From positions 13,144,430 through 13,208,429 of the forward strand of contig CM026427.1 in assembly GCA_014871385.1 (NCBI GenBank): DNA of 64,000 bases, written 5' to 3'. The position numbers were made by a program, and so were the translations under genes. Positions 42,709 to 53,219 of this stretch are shown in pieces (positions within the stretch are counted from its first letter, which is position 1; each line of letters opens with the position of its first letter). Under the pieces are notes generated by a model. It had not been told where the DNA came from and did not search any database. It was given only the letters and a program-made list of their open reading frames with translations. This DNA comes from Ceratodon purpureus (Eukaryota; Streptophyta; Bryopsida; Pseudoditrichales; Ditrichaceae).

Positions 42709-44820
42709 ATGGAGGACCGCACTAACGGCTTGGTGTGGTTTTACGAGAAGAAGCAAGGGCTCAACGGATATGGCCTTGTACCTAGGACAAATCTACTTGA
42801 TTGCCACGTCTCGAAGCAGGAGTTCAACCCCTTCTGGGGATCCAAGAACTATCACAATGGTGCCCGGTACAAGAACATGGTGTCATCGAAGATGGTATGG
42901 AGGATCCAAAATCACTTCCAGAAAGTGCTTCAAAGACCAATTGGAGCCAAAGATGAGTTCCCTTACCAGTTCGAGAGGGGGTTGCTTGCTGAGAAGAAGG
43001 GCTCGCCTATCAACTAGGCGGCATACGCTCGCAAGATGACCCAGCGCGGCATTGAAGATCGGCAATACCTGGGACCAAGGCGAGACAGAAGACCATGCTC
43101 CGCCACAAAGAGGAAGATCAAGGTCCGCAAATTCCTGACTATGGAGGAGCTTCGGGCTAGAGTGCCAACAGAGAAATGGCCCAAGAACGAGGTCTTCCCA
43201 TGTCCCGACGACCTTGAGGGCCGCGATGACGACTGGGAGATCAACGTCCATATCACCCCGGACACTGACGGCAATGCCTCCATCACTAGACCAAGACCGC
43301 AATACACAATGCATGTCCCCCCATTGTACAAGTTTGTCTCTGCTCGCAGCACTCCACCGTAAGGTACACTCCTAAACCTCATTAGACCTACTTCAATTTG
43401 TTGCCCATATCTCATTTTTTTCCAAATGAGATACCCTAGCATCCTACTTGTGGATTTCTACCATGTTTGAATTAATGGAAGTAGAGTATCAGGTGATATA
43501 CCTGTTCCGTAGAAATCTCACTGCGTTGCCAATCTTGGTTTGTAGGTAGGAAGCGTCGGAGTGCTATTCAAATTTCCTCTCCCGCCATAAAAAACCGGCA
43601 ACTTCTGGATGGTGCAGAGACGTCAGCTACTTCAAACCGCAGAAGGAGCCTCCGCATCTTGCACCAAAGCCCTGCTGCTGAGGCAGTGCCCACCCTTGCC
43701 CATGCGGAGCTCACCTTTGACAATGGCAAACCCCCCCTTGCAGACAACGTCAACACTAGCGTCCACATTTATGGTAAGTTCCTACACTCTTGCACCCTGG
43801 ATAACTGTGTAGATGTAGCCCACAGTCTTTTCTGTGTCGATGCATCCATATGGTTGGACGTCTCTATCTCTCTCTCTGCATTCGGAAGCTCAGAGTCGTT
43901 TCTATTGGCGCCATGTCTTCCATGAGTTTGTTGTAGTCACACTGCCCAACCCGTGGTGAAATCTATATCTGCAGTTCTTCCTAAATCTAATGTTGTTGCC
44001 GGTGATGCCTCTTCCCAAGGAGTTGGAGTCGGTGACGACCTAGTGTCCACCATAGAGGACACAAACCTCCACCTTTGCAATGACATGGCCCCTCTGATCC
44101 CCGCCGTCGTGACTAGTGTCATCAACGTTGTAGTCGGCAACCACCCCAATCTCCCAGCCAACGACGTACACCAAGACGGCACATAGTACATGCCCTTCAC
44201 CGCCAGGGCCACGTCCAGTGGTAAGTCACCAATCCCCTGTATCGTTTCAAGAAATTTCAAAGCACAGGATTAGAGTTCTGAATTACAAAATTGTGCCCCC
44301 TTCCCAGTAAGCGCTTGTTCACAACCCCACCGAGTGCATCTTCCTCCAGATTTTCTGACATTTACATTTATTCTAACACTGACTTTACTGTTGTGTCTTC
44401 TAAATGCTAAATTCTACTAGCAGAGGGGGCTATCGCAGCAATGATTGGAAGTGACGAGACGTTGTTCCAACACCCTCCCGAAGATCAGCAAGAAGCCCTG
44501 ACTTCCCAAGGTAAGCAATCGAGCCGCCCCATCCATATTGCAAATAGACCTCAATAGCACTACACTACAAGCCTTATATTTTTTGCTCATTAATCTTTGG
44601 ACATAATTGTTTTTAGAGTCTCCTAGCTATTTCTATGCCGCATACAATATTTGCAAACATTTGTATGTATATATGCATCTCTTTGAAATTGGGATGCTTG
44701 TGTTTTGCAGGGAATTTCCACATGGACCCAGGGTGTGACCGCACTTTAGAAGAGACGGTGCAGCATATCAACGAGGCGGCGTCCATCAATGAAGGATACG
44801 CAGTCCACCAGATCCAGTAA
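42709..44820 (+). pseudogene. Unrecognised five-exon gene with two in-frame TAG codons
   Basis: ATG at 42709 (MEDRTNGLVWFYEKKQGLNG). Exons 42709-43358, 43550-43773, 43975-44220, 44424-44510 and 44711-44820 join with matching phases at four GT-AG introns of 191, 201, 203 and 200 nt. The frame ends at TAA 44818-44820, about 437 codons. It includes a basic region (RRDRRPCSATKRKIKVRKF), an acidic stretch (CPDDLEGRDDDWEINVHI) and a second basic patch (PKRRSAIQI). Two TAG codons fall in frame at 43015-43017 and 44184-44186, with clean protein-like sequence on both sides. I recognise no domain. It may be a young pseudogene, a gene read through, or a captured transposon gene. A further coding-like exon (45042-45187, NPEDHSIDNSRRIVKRQLDI...) follows but its phase does not fit. 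Confidence 0.5.
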
Positions 44821-45041
44821 GCCAACGTGATTTGCACCTCTATCACCCCTCCCACAGATGCCATACTTGCCGACCCCAGCTCTCAGCAGTAGACCCACTG
44901 GACTTCACGACTGCCCCTGCCTTACCATTCCGACACATCCCTCTAGCTGATTTCGCACACCATCTATCCTGGGATTTATGTTGCCATTATCTTGGACAAC
45001 ATGTCTATGAACTAATGGCAGCCACGTTTCTTTGCTTGCAG

Positions 45042-45187
45042 TTAACCCCGAGGATCACAGCATTGACAACTCCCGGCGCATTGTAAAGAGACAACTCGAC
45101 ATCTTCAGGGAGTCTGTACAGAGGGTTCAAAAGTGGATTGACAGCTTGGTCAATGAGCTTACCACGCTCGTTGCGATATATTTGTAT
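45042..45187 (+). other. Possible last exon (helical, charged) of the unknown gene
   Basis: After TTTCTTTGCTTGCAG the second frame is open for about 47 codons to a TGA at 45187, with an amphipathic helix pattern (RRIVKRQLDIFRESVQRVQK and WIDSLVNELTTLV). To be used it needs a preceding exon ending in phase 1, but the visible donor at 44817 is phase 2 and would create an immediate TAA. Either another exon lies between, or the splice site has decayed. Confidence 0.35.
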
Positions 45188-46449
45188 TGAGAGACGAGGA
45201 ACGAGAAGTTGTTTTACATATGGGAGAGGGGAAGGCACTGGTGTGGTACCTACGCGCAAGGTCACTTCATGTCCATGTTGAGCAGCTGCAGATGGAGACA
45301 AGAGCCCGATCTGCAAAGGCTGCGGCGTAGGTGGAATGCAGCGGGCGTGGCAAAGCACGAGGAGTAAGCGGACTGTTTTTGAGGAGACCGGGTTGTGCAT
45401 TCAAAGTTCGTGTGGGCGATTAATGTGTTTGAAGCGGAGCAGGAGAGCTGTGCTGCTCGTTTGCATATGAATCTTTCTTCGGGACTTCCTCTTACCGTTG
45501 CATTGGAAAATGCGGGGATCACCTGTGGATGTTCATCTTCGTCGTGCCTCTTACCTAGTGCTCTGGATGTCAATGTACCCCTCGCAGTGTGACCACAGTA
45601 CCCTAAACCGCATCCCCTTAGACTGTGGCACATGATCTGTAGACAAGCGTTCTCTTTTTTTGTAGCATTTACCTCGGCAAGTTTTTGAGTCTCAGTACAT
45701 AGAATTTCAGATGCGAATCTTCTAGATCACTTGAATTCACGGCGCTCTTACGAAGCTCAAGGTCACTGTATAGTAGACCCTCTGGAAAACCCTAAATGGA
45801 CATAGCCTAAGGACAAAAGACCGTTTTTTGTGGCTAATATGGACATGGATAGTTAGCATAGTGATTGCTACCTAGATTTTGAGAGATGGGTTGCTACGTT
45901 TATCTAGGATTTTATATAATATAGACTCTTGGCTCCTCGTTAATGACTATGCTTGTTGTTGAGTCCGACATCGAGGTCTTGAAAATTGAGGCCCTGAACA
46001 TTGATGATCTGGACACCACTTGGTTTTTAGGTGGAGTGGGACGGACATGTGAAATTGAACACCTAGAATGCAAATATCATTTTCTCTTGAAATCGGATTT
46101 TGAGTTTTGGCAAACACCCTGAATTGTGATTGGACATAGCATTTTGCCATGTATTCACACACAGTGAACAATTGTTTTTGCCTAGAAAAGCTCTCCCGTT
46201 CGCAATAAAGTGGCACTTTAAACTGCCTTCGTTTTGAGAAAGTCAATGAGAGGTAGTTTCCGGCACAGAGGAGGGTAATTTGAGCAGCCACATCACTCTC
46301 AGTCTCACAAAAATTGTGGCGTCACAATTCAGGCGGGCTCTATGATTGGCTGCACATCCCGAGGCACTATTCACCGATGTTATTTTCCATCCCCACTCAC
46401 TTTTCTGTCACAGCTCACAATTATAAAGTCCCTATTTCCTTGCTGTGCG
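45188..46449. other. Intergenic DNA before LRR-like copy B
   Basis: No recognised gene; open frames of 60-130 codons on both strands lack any domain. The dyad centre of the large inverted repeat (45123.5) lies just before this stretch. Confidence 0.4.
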
Positions 46450-49138
46450 ACAGCCTACAGTCAATGATCCATGCTGATTGCGCTTCAATGCTTGGGTTGG
46501 GTGCGTCTGTGCTCGATCCACCCACGATGATGCTTGGGTGCTTGGGTGCTTGATCCATGGTGCTTGGGCGGTTTTAGTGCTCGGGATTTTGGGTGCTTGG
46601 GTGCTTGCGATTTGTTCGTAACGTAGCTAGGTTGCTGCCGATACGTCCTGTTTCAGGGTGTTGGAGTCCTGGTAGTATTCGACGATGGACTTTGGACTCA
46701 TCAGCGAGTCTGATGCAAGGGCTCTTCGTGAGCTTGGTGCATTTGTCAGCACTGAGCACAACTCGGTGCCATGCTTTTACTCCTGTGAGCTAAATACCGG
46801 TACCCCTGCCTTTAGCTCCGCTTATGGACCGCCCTATTTCAGTGTCTTGTTGGTAAGGAGACGCAGTCTCGCAATGGAGTCCAAGTGTCACAACTTGGAC
46901 AAGAGTCCCATCTTCCACATACGAGCGGCACATCTCTTGGAAGCCGTTCGAATATTAGTCGCTTGTCCCACATTGACAGACGCGCAATTTTCTCATTCAC
47001 CTTGGTGGGCTCCCGAAGTCCCATGGCCCTCGAGCGCTCTGCAAAACTCTCTCGATTGCAATTTGCCTAAGAAGTGCGAGCCACGTGTGTTTGAGTATCT
47101 CATGTCTCATGTCTATTCTCTTCTCAAATCCAGTCCTAGCCTTTCCTGTTTCCACTTCAGAAACTACCTAACAGATGTAAGTATGTATTGCAAGCATTTG
47201 CAGACGCTAGTTTGTAAGAATCCTCGTTTGGAAACGTTGATAGTATGGACGGGTGGTCCGAATCTCTTGGACCTTGCGAAGGCTATAGCTGTCTGCCTAT
47301 TGCGGAACACTGTTTTGAAATCGTTAACGCTCCGGATTCCAACCTATGAAAATGTTCCTACAAACCGAGAATCTCTGGAGATTCTGTTGAGGCCGTTTAC
47401 GAGTAGTGCACCTAGCGCAGCCAATGCAGATCTCAAAGAGCTGGCTCTGTATTTACAATATTTGGATGAGCACTGCATGCACGTCATCGCGAATATGGTC
47501 GGCCGCAACACAACCCTAAAGAAGCTAGACCTTCGTATCTTGAAGTTTTGGTTCCGTTTTAAGGGTGAAAAATTGACATGGAAAGAGTTTGTCAGTGCGC
47601 TCAAGGTTAATGGGACTCTGGAAGAGTTGAGCTGTGCCTGCGAATTTGATGCACTGAGAGAGCTCCTTGTTCCATTTGTTCCAGATCGCCATGGTCATCA
47701 ACTGAACACCACCCTCTCTACACTACGTCTGTTTGTCCCAAACGAAAACAACAGCCGACGGGTAGAGGCGCTTGTGAGTAATCTGGTCGTAGGTTTGAAG
47801 GATCTGGCCTCCGCATTGGAATTGAACACTACCTTGAAGCACGTGCAATTTATTTACAATTGGGATTGGTATGGGACTAACATGGACGACACGAAATATA
47901 TCACCGACAAGAAATTATGGCAGGTGGAATTTCGGATTCAAGAGATCCTGAGGACGATGATCGACAATGAGTTGAGAGTGAACACCAGCTTGGAGTCTTT
48001 TTCAGTGGGACACTGGACACTACTACGAGTGGGTACAGAGTGGCAAACGAGCTATCAAGGGCCATGCCTGAGGAAGCAAACCAAAGGTGAGCATTGTCAG
48101 CACTAAAGAATGCGATCAAATCCGGGCTTCTGCAGACGATGTTGGTAATGGAGTAGAGGTGGAATTGCAGTGAATGGGTACTGACGTTGCACAGTCCCCT
48201 GTCTTGCAGAGTACGCTGTGAAAGTGGAGATGACCCCGTGAAAGGTACGCAGCACAGCACTCGGTGTTCGAGCCCAGCTTCAGTTCGGTAGTCTGGTCTT
48301 CAGGCATCCCAGATTCTTGATAAAATAACACTGAAGCAGATGGATATTTTCTGGCCTCCGGATGATGTGGCTTGGAAGTTCGTTTTGCGCCAGATGAACC
48401 GATCGTCAATCTTCAAAGGATATATCGGTCTGAACCACTTACCACGAGAACCAAACTATGTGATGCAGGAGGAAATGTACACTGATACCAAACACTCATG
48501 TACACAGGCTCCAGGGTTTGCTGTATTTTTAACACCGAGCCTTGGGCATTGACAGCATCTCGTCGCAGTCTGACTTCACTTCTCACTACGTTTCAGACAT
48601 CGCATGATTCGTCCGGTTCTCTTGGAATAGCAATATCTTCTGTGATCAGCAGAAATGTGTTTCTGGTTGATCGCTGCAAGAGTAGACCTTGTTCGTAGAA
48701 TTTAGGTGCTGTTAGCAGAGAAGCTGTCACAGAATGAGTTCAGATGTCTAGACACATCCTTGTTTAGTGGTTCTTGGTGCACGAAGTATGTATGGGACTT
48801 TGCAGCCTTGAGGTGGACTAGTAGTTAGCCTTGAAGGGGATAGCACCGCAGCCTTCTGTACGGTACTTGGATATGTGGTTAGCATGTGCATTAGTTTTCA
48901 ATGAGTATCATAGAAATGTGGTGTTTATGTGTAGGATGATCTCATAGCTACTGCGGTATGATTGGAATGTATAATATGCGTGCTGTGACGCTGAGTTGTG
49001 TTTATTACAATCTAGGCTGATATAGCATTTGTCCATGTTGTTTGTGCATGTATGATGGTGGTTGTTTGATTCTATGCAAGCTCTTTACAAGTACCTGACA
49101 ATGTTTCGCGGACTTGTTTTATCTTTGAAGTGCCCTAT
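46450..49138 (+). repeat. Direct block duplication, copy B
   Basis: This matches 29930-32541 in the same orientation: TGCTTGGG minisatellite, LRR-like gene and about 1 kb of 3' flank. It differs by scattered substitutions and small indels (for example a shorter flank near 48,780). After 49138 the sequence jumps to the P450 remnant, having lost the equivalent of 32542-33303. Confidence 0.85.
46685..48106 (+). CDS. Leucine-rich-repeat-like (RNI-type) protein, copy B
   Basis: 473 residues from MDFGLISESDARALRELG to LRKQTKGEHCQH, uninterrupted. It is the paralogue of the 454-residue protein at 30111-31475. The largest difference is near residues 100-135, where this copy has a longer segment (WWAPEVPWPSSALQNSLD...). 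Repeats include HLQTLVCKNPRLETLIV, CLLRNTVLKSLTLRIP, GRNTTLKKLDLRILKF and ELNTTLKHVQF. The open frame has been kept since duplication despite many substitutions, which suggests at least recent selection or a young age. The alternative 3' splice (donor at 48085, acceptor near 48,210, end EYAVKVEMTP) is also preserved. Function unknown; no kinase, NB-ARC or F-box domain seen. Confidence 0.7.
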   Translation: MDFGLISESDARALRELGAFVSTEHNSVPCFYSCELNTGTPAFSSAYGPPYFSVLLVRRRSLAMESKCHNLDKSPIFHIRAAHLLEAVRILVACPTLTDAQFSHSPWWAPEVPWPSSALQNSLDCNLPKKCEPRVFEYLMSHVYSLLKSSPSLSCFHFRNYLTDVSMYCKHLQTLVCKNPRLETLIVWTGGPNLLDLAKAIAVCLLRNTVLKSLTLRIPTYENVPTNRESLEILLRPFTSSAPSAANADLKELALYLQYLDEHCMHVIANMVGRNTTLKKLDLRILKFWFRFKGEKLTWKEFVSALKVNGTLEELSCACEFDALRELLVPFVPDRHGHQLNTTLSTLRLFVPNENNSRRVEALVSNLVVGLKDLASALELNTTLKHVQFIYNWDWYGTNMDDTKYITDKKLWQVEFRIQEILRTMIDNELRVNTSLESFSVGHWTLLRVGTEWQTSYQGPCLRKQTKGEHCQH

Positions 49139-49153
49139 TGCTCGTAGAAATTA

Positions 49154-49485
49154 TTTGCGAGGTTGGACTCTCACACGAGGCGTTTTGCACGCACCACATT
49201 ATCATGCTCATCTTGGGCTGTCTTGATCAGATGGGGTCTTGTGATGAGTTCGGCCATGGCCCACTCTACCAAGGTGGCACTCGTCTCTGTTCCAACATTT
49301 ATAATTTCCTGCAGCACATGTGACATGGATTAGTTGTAACTGCTTATGTGGCCGAGTGAAGTCGTGGATTATCTGTTCATTACAAATTGAATCAGCATAT
49401 ACAAAAGTGTGCAATCCTAAGTGGTGAATTGTACCTGTAATATCGTGAGGATATTCTTGTCGGGAAGAACCGTTCCATCGTCCAA
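49154..49485 (-). pseudogene. Cytochrome P450 remnant, 332 bp
   Basis: This corresponds to 33304-33635 of the first P450 copy: the start of exon 4 (IINVGTETSATLVEWAMAEL on the minus strand, through TRPHLIKTAQDEHDNVV), the intron, and the last part of exon 3. Membrane anchor, ExxR and heme-binding regions are absent. It is a dead fragment left by deletion inside the duplicated block. Confidence 0.9.
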
Positions 49486-50261
49486 GTTTTTAATGAAGCT
49501 ATGTGGTGGTTTATTTGTTTTCTTCGGTGGGCTTATGGATTCGCTTGTGTCTAGTGTCAATGCTAGCACCGAAACTTTTAGTGCTGGTTTTATGATCTGA
49601 TCACAGAGTACCCCTGTGATGGAGAGAATGTTTTATCTGGCGGCACGTTTTTGGAATGAATTGTGCCTTTTCACCCAGTTTTTTGTTTGATATGGTCTAT
49701 TGTAACTGACATTCACGTGGTGTCCCTGGGTATGGTGTTTGCAAAGTTTGTAAGCTTACATGTGATAATCTACAAATGCTGGCACTTAACGTGAGGTTAG
49801 TGTGACTTCCTTTGATGGACCAATATACATTTTGTTGGGGAAGTTATTTGTGATGGCTACTTTTTCACGTCCTGGTACTAGTGAAGTAGTGGGTTGGTAG
49901 TCTGTTAATTTTTGTAAATTTTCGTTCATTTCAGTGGGAATCAGATGATCTTAAGAATGTAATAGCTATCAAACAACTTAAAAACCAGCTGCGGAGCAGC
50001 ACGCTTTAACTACTAGCACTAATTCCAGGAACATAATTTATGTAAATTTTTTTCTGTCCCTGAAGCTATGCATATTCCCGACACATTTCTACCAATTCGC
50101 TTCAAAAGGATCATGTCTCTTCTCTTGGAATGCAAGGGGGTAGTGCCGGGCTACCATATCTTGTTCAAGTTTTTAATGAAGCTACGTGCTATTCAGTTTC
50201 AGTTAAAGGCGCAGTTATAATCTATACAAGAATCAGGACACAGGATGGAATTGATATAAAG
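49486..50261. other. Junction DNA between the P450 remnant and the kinase fragment
   Basis: A short phrase, AAGTTTTTAATGAAGCTAYGTG, occurs at about 49,484 (right at the P450 breakpoint) and again at about 50,167, so the 0.68 kb between may have been inserted or duplicated. A + strand coding-like stretch follows 50,100 (SSLGMQGGSAGLPYLVQVFN). A kinase N-lobe-like exon is listed separately. Confidence 0.4.
49935..50007 (+). pseudogene. Possible kinase N-lobe exon fragment
   Basis: After a CATTTCAG acceptor the frame reads WESDDLKNVIAIKQLKNQLR before TAA at 50005-50007. IAIKQL resembles the VAIK beta-3 strand of protein kinases, with W.S at the position seen in plant TKL kinases. It is only 24 codons and sits about 250 bp from a kinase C-lobe in the opposite orientation, so I suspect both come from one broken gene. 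The short length makes this tentative. Confidence 0.35.
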
Positions 50262-50679
50262 CTATACCAATATCCAGTGTCTTAGCTGCGCTGCTATATC
50301 ATGAAAGCTGGGTCTGAGTGTTGGATCCGGGTGCCAGCAACGAAGCATGATGTCCTTCACAGCATGATCAAGTCCACATGGCAATCGACGGCCTCGATCA
50401 ACCGTCAATGACGAGCGAATCGATGGCCATTTCTGAATGACCTCAAAAGAAATGCTTCCTGTTACGATTTCATAAAACAACATCTCATAACTGTGTACAT
50501 CAGTCTTGGGTGTAAACTTCAAATGTGAACTTGGAATCACACTCGCAGTATTGATAACAATTTCCTCATCTTGTTCTAGAAACCGGGCTAACTTGGCTGA
50601 AGATGTGAGGTCCAAAACATTTAAAGCTTTTATGTCTTTCTGAATGACATCATTTTCTCGGGCATAATATCCACATCCA
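50262..50679 (-). pseudogene. Kinase (TKL-like) C-lobe exon, degenerate catalytic motifs
   Basis: Minus-strand exon following a CTTCTCAATGCAG acceptor and running to a stop at 50262-50264. It reads from a degenerate catalytic loop (VIQKDIKALNVL) through KTDVHSYEMLFYEIVTG to RCWHPDPTLRPSFHDIAAQL, the usual end of plant tyrosine-kinase-like domains (subdomains IX-XI). HRD has become QKD and the DFG region reads ARF, so it is inactive even if expressed. The last 40 residues lie beyond the arm boundary (50384), so this copy is longer than the left-arm one. No N-lobe is joined to it on this strand. Confidence 0.75.
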
Positions 50680-51454
50680 CTGCATTGAGAAGCATCAACA
50701 ATTCACTGGCTTATTGGTGAAAGGAGGAACTTGCATATTCAAGATGCGAAATTTTCTAAACTCTATGAGCTTCCGCGTGAGGCCTCACGATTTAAAAACT
50801 GTCTCCAAGTCGAAAGGGCACGAGGTGATTATACGCTTGACACAAAATAAGCTCTTATCTCCTCACTATGCTAGTTACCGCCTTCCTCTGCGGAAAACAT
50901 ACTGTCGAAGGATGGTCCGAACCATGGAATCCCTGATAGGAGTTCTGAGTTAGGTCTTCAGTGCCCCCCAAAACCTGAAACTTATTCTTGACGAAAGCAC
51001 CTGGCAAGGTTGTCGACTACCACTTGGTGGATGGTGGCTGCGACTGGAGTGCAGAATACAACAATATCACATGGTATGCAGGACTTGTGCACCACTGCAG
51101 AACGCTATGTCCACCCAAGTGCATGTTTACAAATGTAAAAGGTAATGACCAGAACAAAATTTGAAATTTGGTGTTCTCCTGCGTAACGGCCATCTAACGC
51201 AGATTGTATACAGCAGGCCAAGGAGTTCCAGCTCCTTCCACGATTTACTAGCGAACATCCAATTCCGCCTCAGGTCGTGAAGAATATTGAAATGGAAAAT
51301 ACTCCATTTCTGTTCGTGGATACATATCCTCTTATCTTAAGGTAAACACAACCATTCAAGAGACCGAGATCCACATCAAGGATTGCCAAGTAAAAGAAAT
51401 GTCTCTACGTGAAGGCGTCCCGATCGACAGAAGCAAAAGTGCTTGATCTATAAT

Positions 51455-51478
51455 CGCTAGAAGGAGGGGTCGAACCTC

Positions 51479-51511
<33 letters not shown>

Positions 51512-51528
51512 AACTGAGCTATTCCAGC
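51455..51528 (-). tRNA. trnN-GUU: tRNA-Asn (anticodon GTT), right arm
   Basis: Exact reverse-complement copy of the left-arm tRNA-Asn, 74 nt, complete cloverleaf. It is transcribed divergently in window orientation because the arm is inverted. Confidence 0.97.
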
Positions 51529-51569
51529 CGCTAATGTCGCACATGATCCACTGCGGAGCTTGGCGGGAC

Positions 51570-51641
51570 TGCGTCTGCCGGGAGTCGAACCCGGGTCCAT
51601 TGCTTGGAAGGCAATTATCCTAACCGTTGGACTACAAACGC
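51570..51641 (-). tRNA. trnG-UCC: tRNA-Gly (anticodon TCC), right arm
   Basis: Exact reverse-complement copy of the left-arm tRNA-Gly, 72 nt, with the same GCGTTTG acceptor wobble. It is followed 41 nt later by tRNA-Asn on the same strand. Confidence 0.97.
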
Positions 51642-53219
51642 ATTGACTTTTCAACCATGATCGTTGACCAGTTTCGAGAATCGGACAACCCTTGGATGAT
51701 GGATGAAAGGTCTCGACGCATCAAACGCTATATTCTGTGTCAACTGAAGTTCCAAAGCTCTCAACCCCCTTAAGCTCTCTGTGACCAGAATCCCACCCCA
51801 CACTCGACCTACATACGACGTTCTTGCAATCTTGGGTTATCACATACGCCACCTGATCGGGAAACTTAGACTGCACCACAACATCTCATGATCGGTCACG
51901 GCCTACTCACTCGCTATACACGCCCAAGTGTGCACATCGTGTATGTCAAATACTCCTGGCAATCCAAGTCGACCACCCACCGCATCAGCTTCATGCCCTC
52001 CCAGGCTCGGGAAACGCTCCAAGCAAACGTCCCTCGACCTCCCTGCCACCACACGGGAATCAATTGTAACTCCCTCTTCGTCTTCCTTCCGTCACAGCCC
52101 ACCCCTCATCTTTCGTCCCCTCGTCTGCAAGATCAACTACTATGATCCCTTGCCTGCAATCAAGATCTCATTTCCAAAACAAGTGTTACTTCAACGTCCT
52201 CCATACAGAACGACGTACTACCATGCCGCCCCCGATCATGTCCCGGAAGAACTCATCTCCGGACCCTCGGATCCACCACTCCGGCCCTGCAATGTTGGAT
52301 ACCTGGGACCGACCTGACCAGCGCTCGATTGTGGACGCAACTCAAGTCTGGTACGCCACAGCGGATTAGTACAAGACCATCACTCCAAAGTATGAGGTAC
52401 GTATGTCACCATGACTACTGCTCACATGCTTCTAACGTACTGGAAAGTTCATCATAAAATCTCTCGGCACACACGACTCTCCATCTTGTGCTGAACTGCA
52501 TCCAACATTTGCATCACAGAGGCCCGGGCTCGTGAGGAAGCCAGCATAACAAACTTCGGGACTCGAAATCAAGAACCATCCGTACTGCAACAGAACGATT
52601 TCGCACGAGGTGCCCCCATATTGTTCAAGTGAATCCCTTCACAGGCGACATGATGTACTCTACCCCGTTCCGAATGTCCCAAACCACATTGCGTTTCCTC
52701 ACGAGTTGTAAACTCGTAGACAGTCTACAAAACCAACAACATTCTGGAGAATGGAAATAACTTCCGTGACACGCTGCGTGACAACCAACAGTCTTCTACT
52801 CACTGGCACCAGCCAGTACACAATGTCGTTTACGCAGCCTTGTCTCTGTGACCACTCACAAGAAATGGCGGTGTAGAAAACTTTTCACCGGAAACGTACT
52901 TTATAACCCTAAAATACATGTAACCTGGGTGCACCGGGCAGTCCATGAGCACTGCATCTGCGATATAACATCGGCATGCACGGCGTTTGGAAAGTGTAGA
53001 ACTACGCGTCCAATTTCATTGATTCTATGGTACACGCTGAATCGCGACCGTGGGTGAATGCAAACCCTACAAGCCACCCGTAAAGCCATATACAGTCTAA
53101 ATGGCAAAATAACAATTCATCCGGTCCGCCTACTCACCCTAAAACTCTTTCTAACTCCTACAAAGCATCAACAACATACGAGGGCTTGCAAACTCACTTC
53201 AATTCAAGCAAGCCAACCC

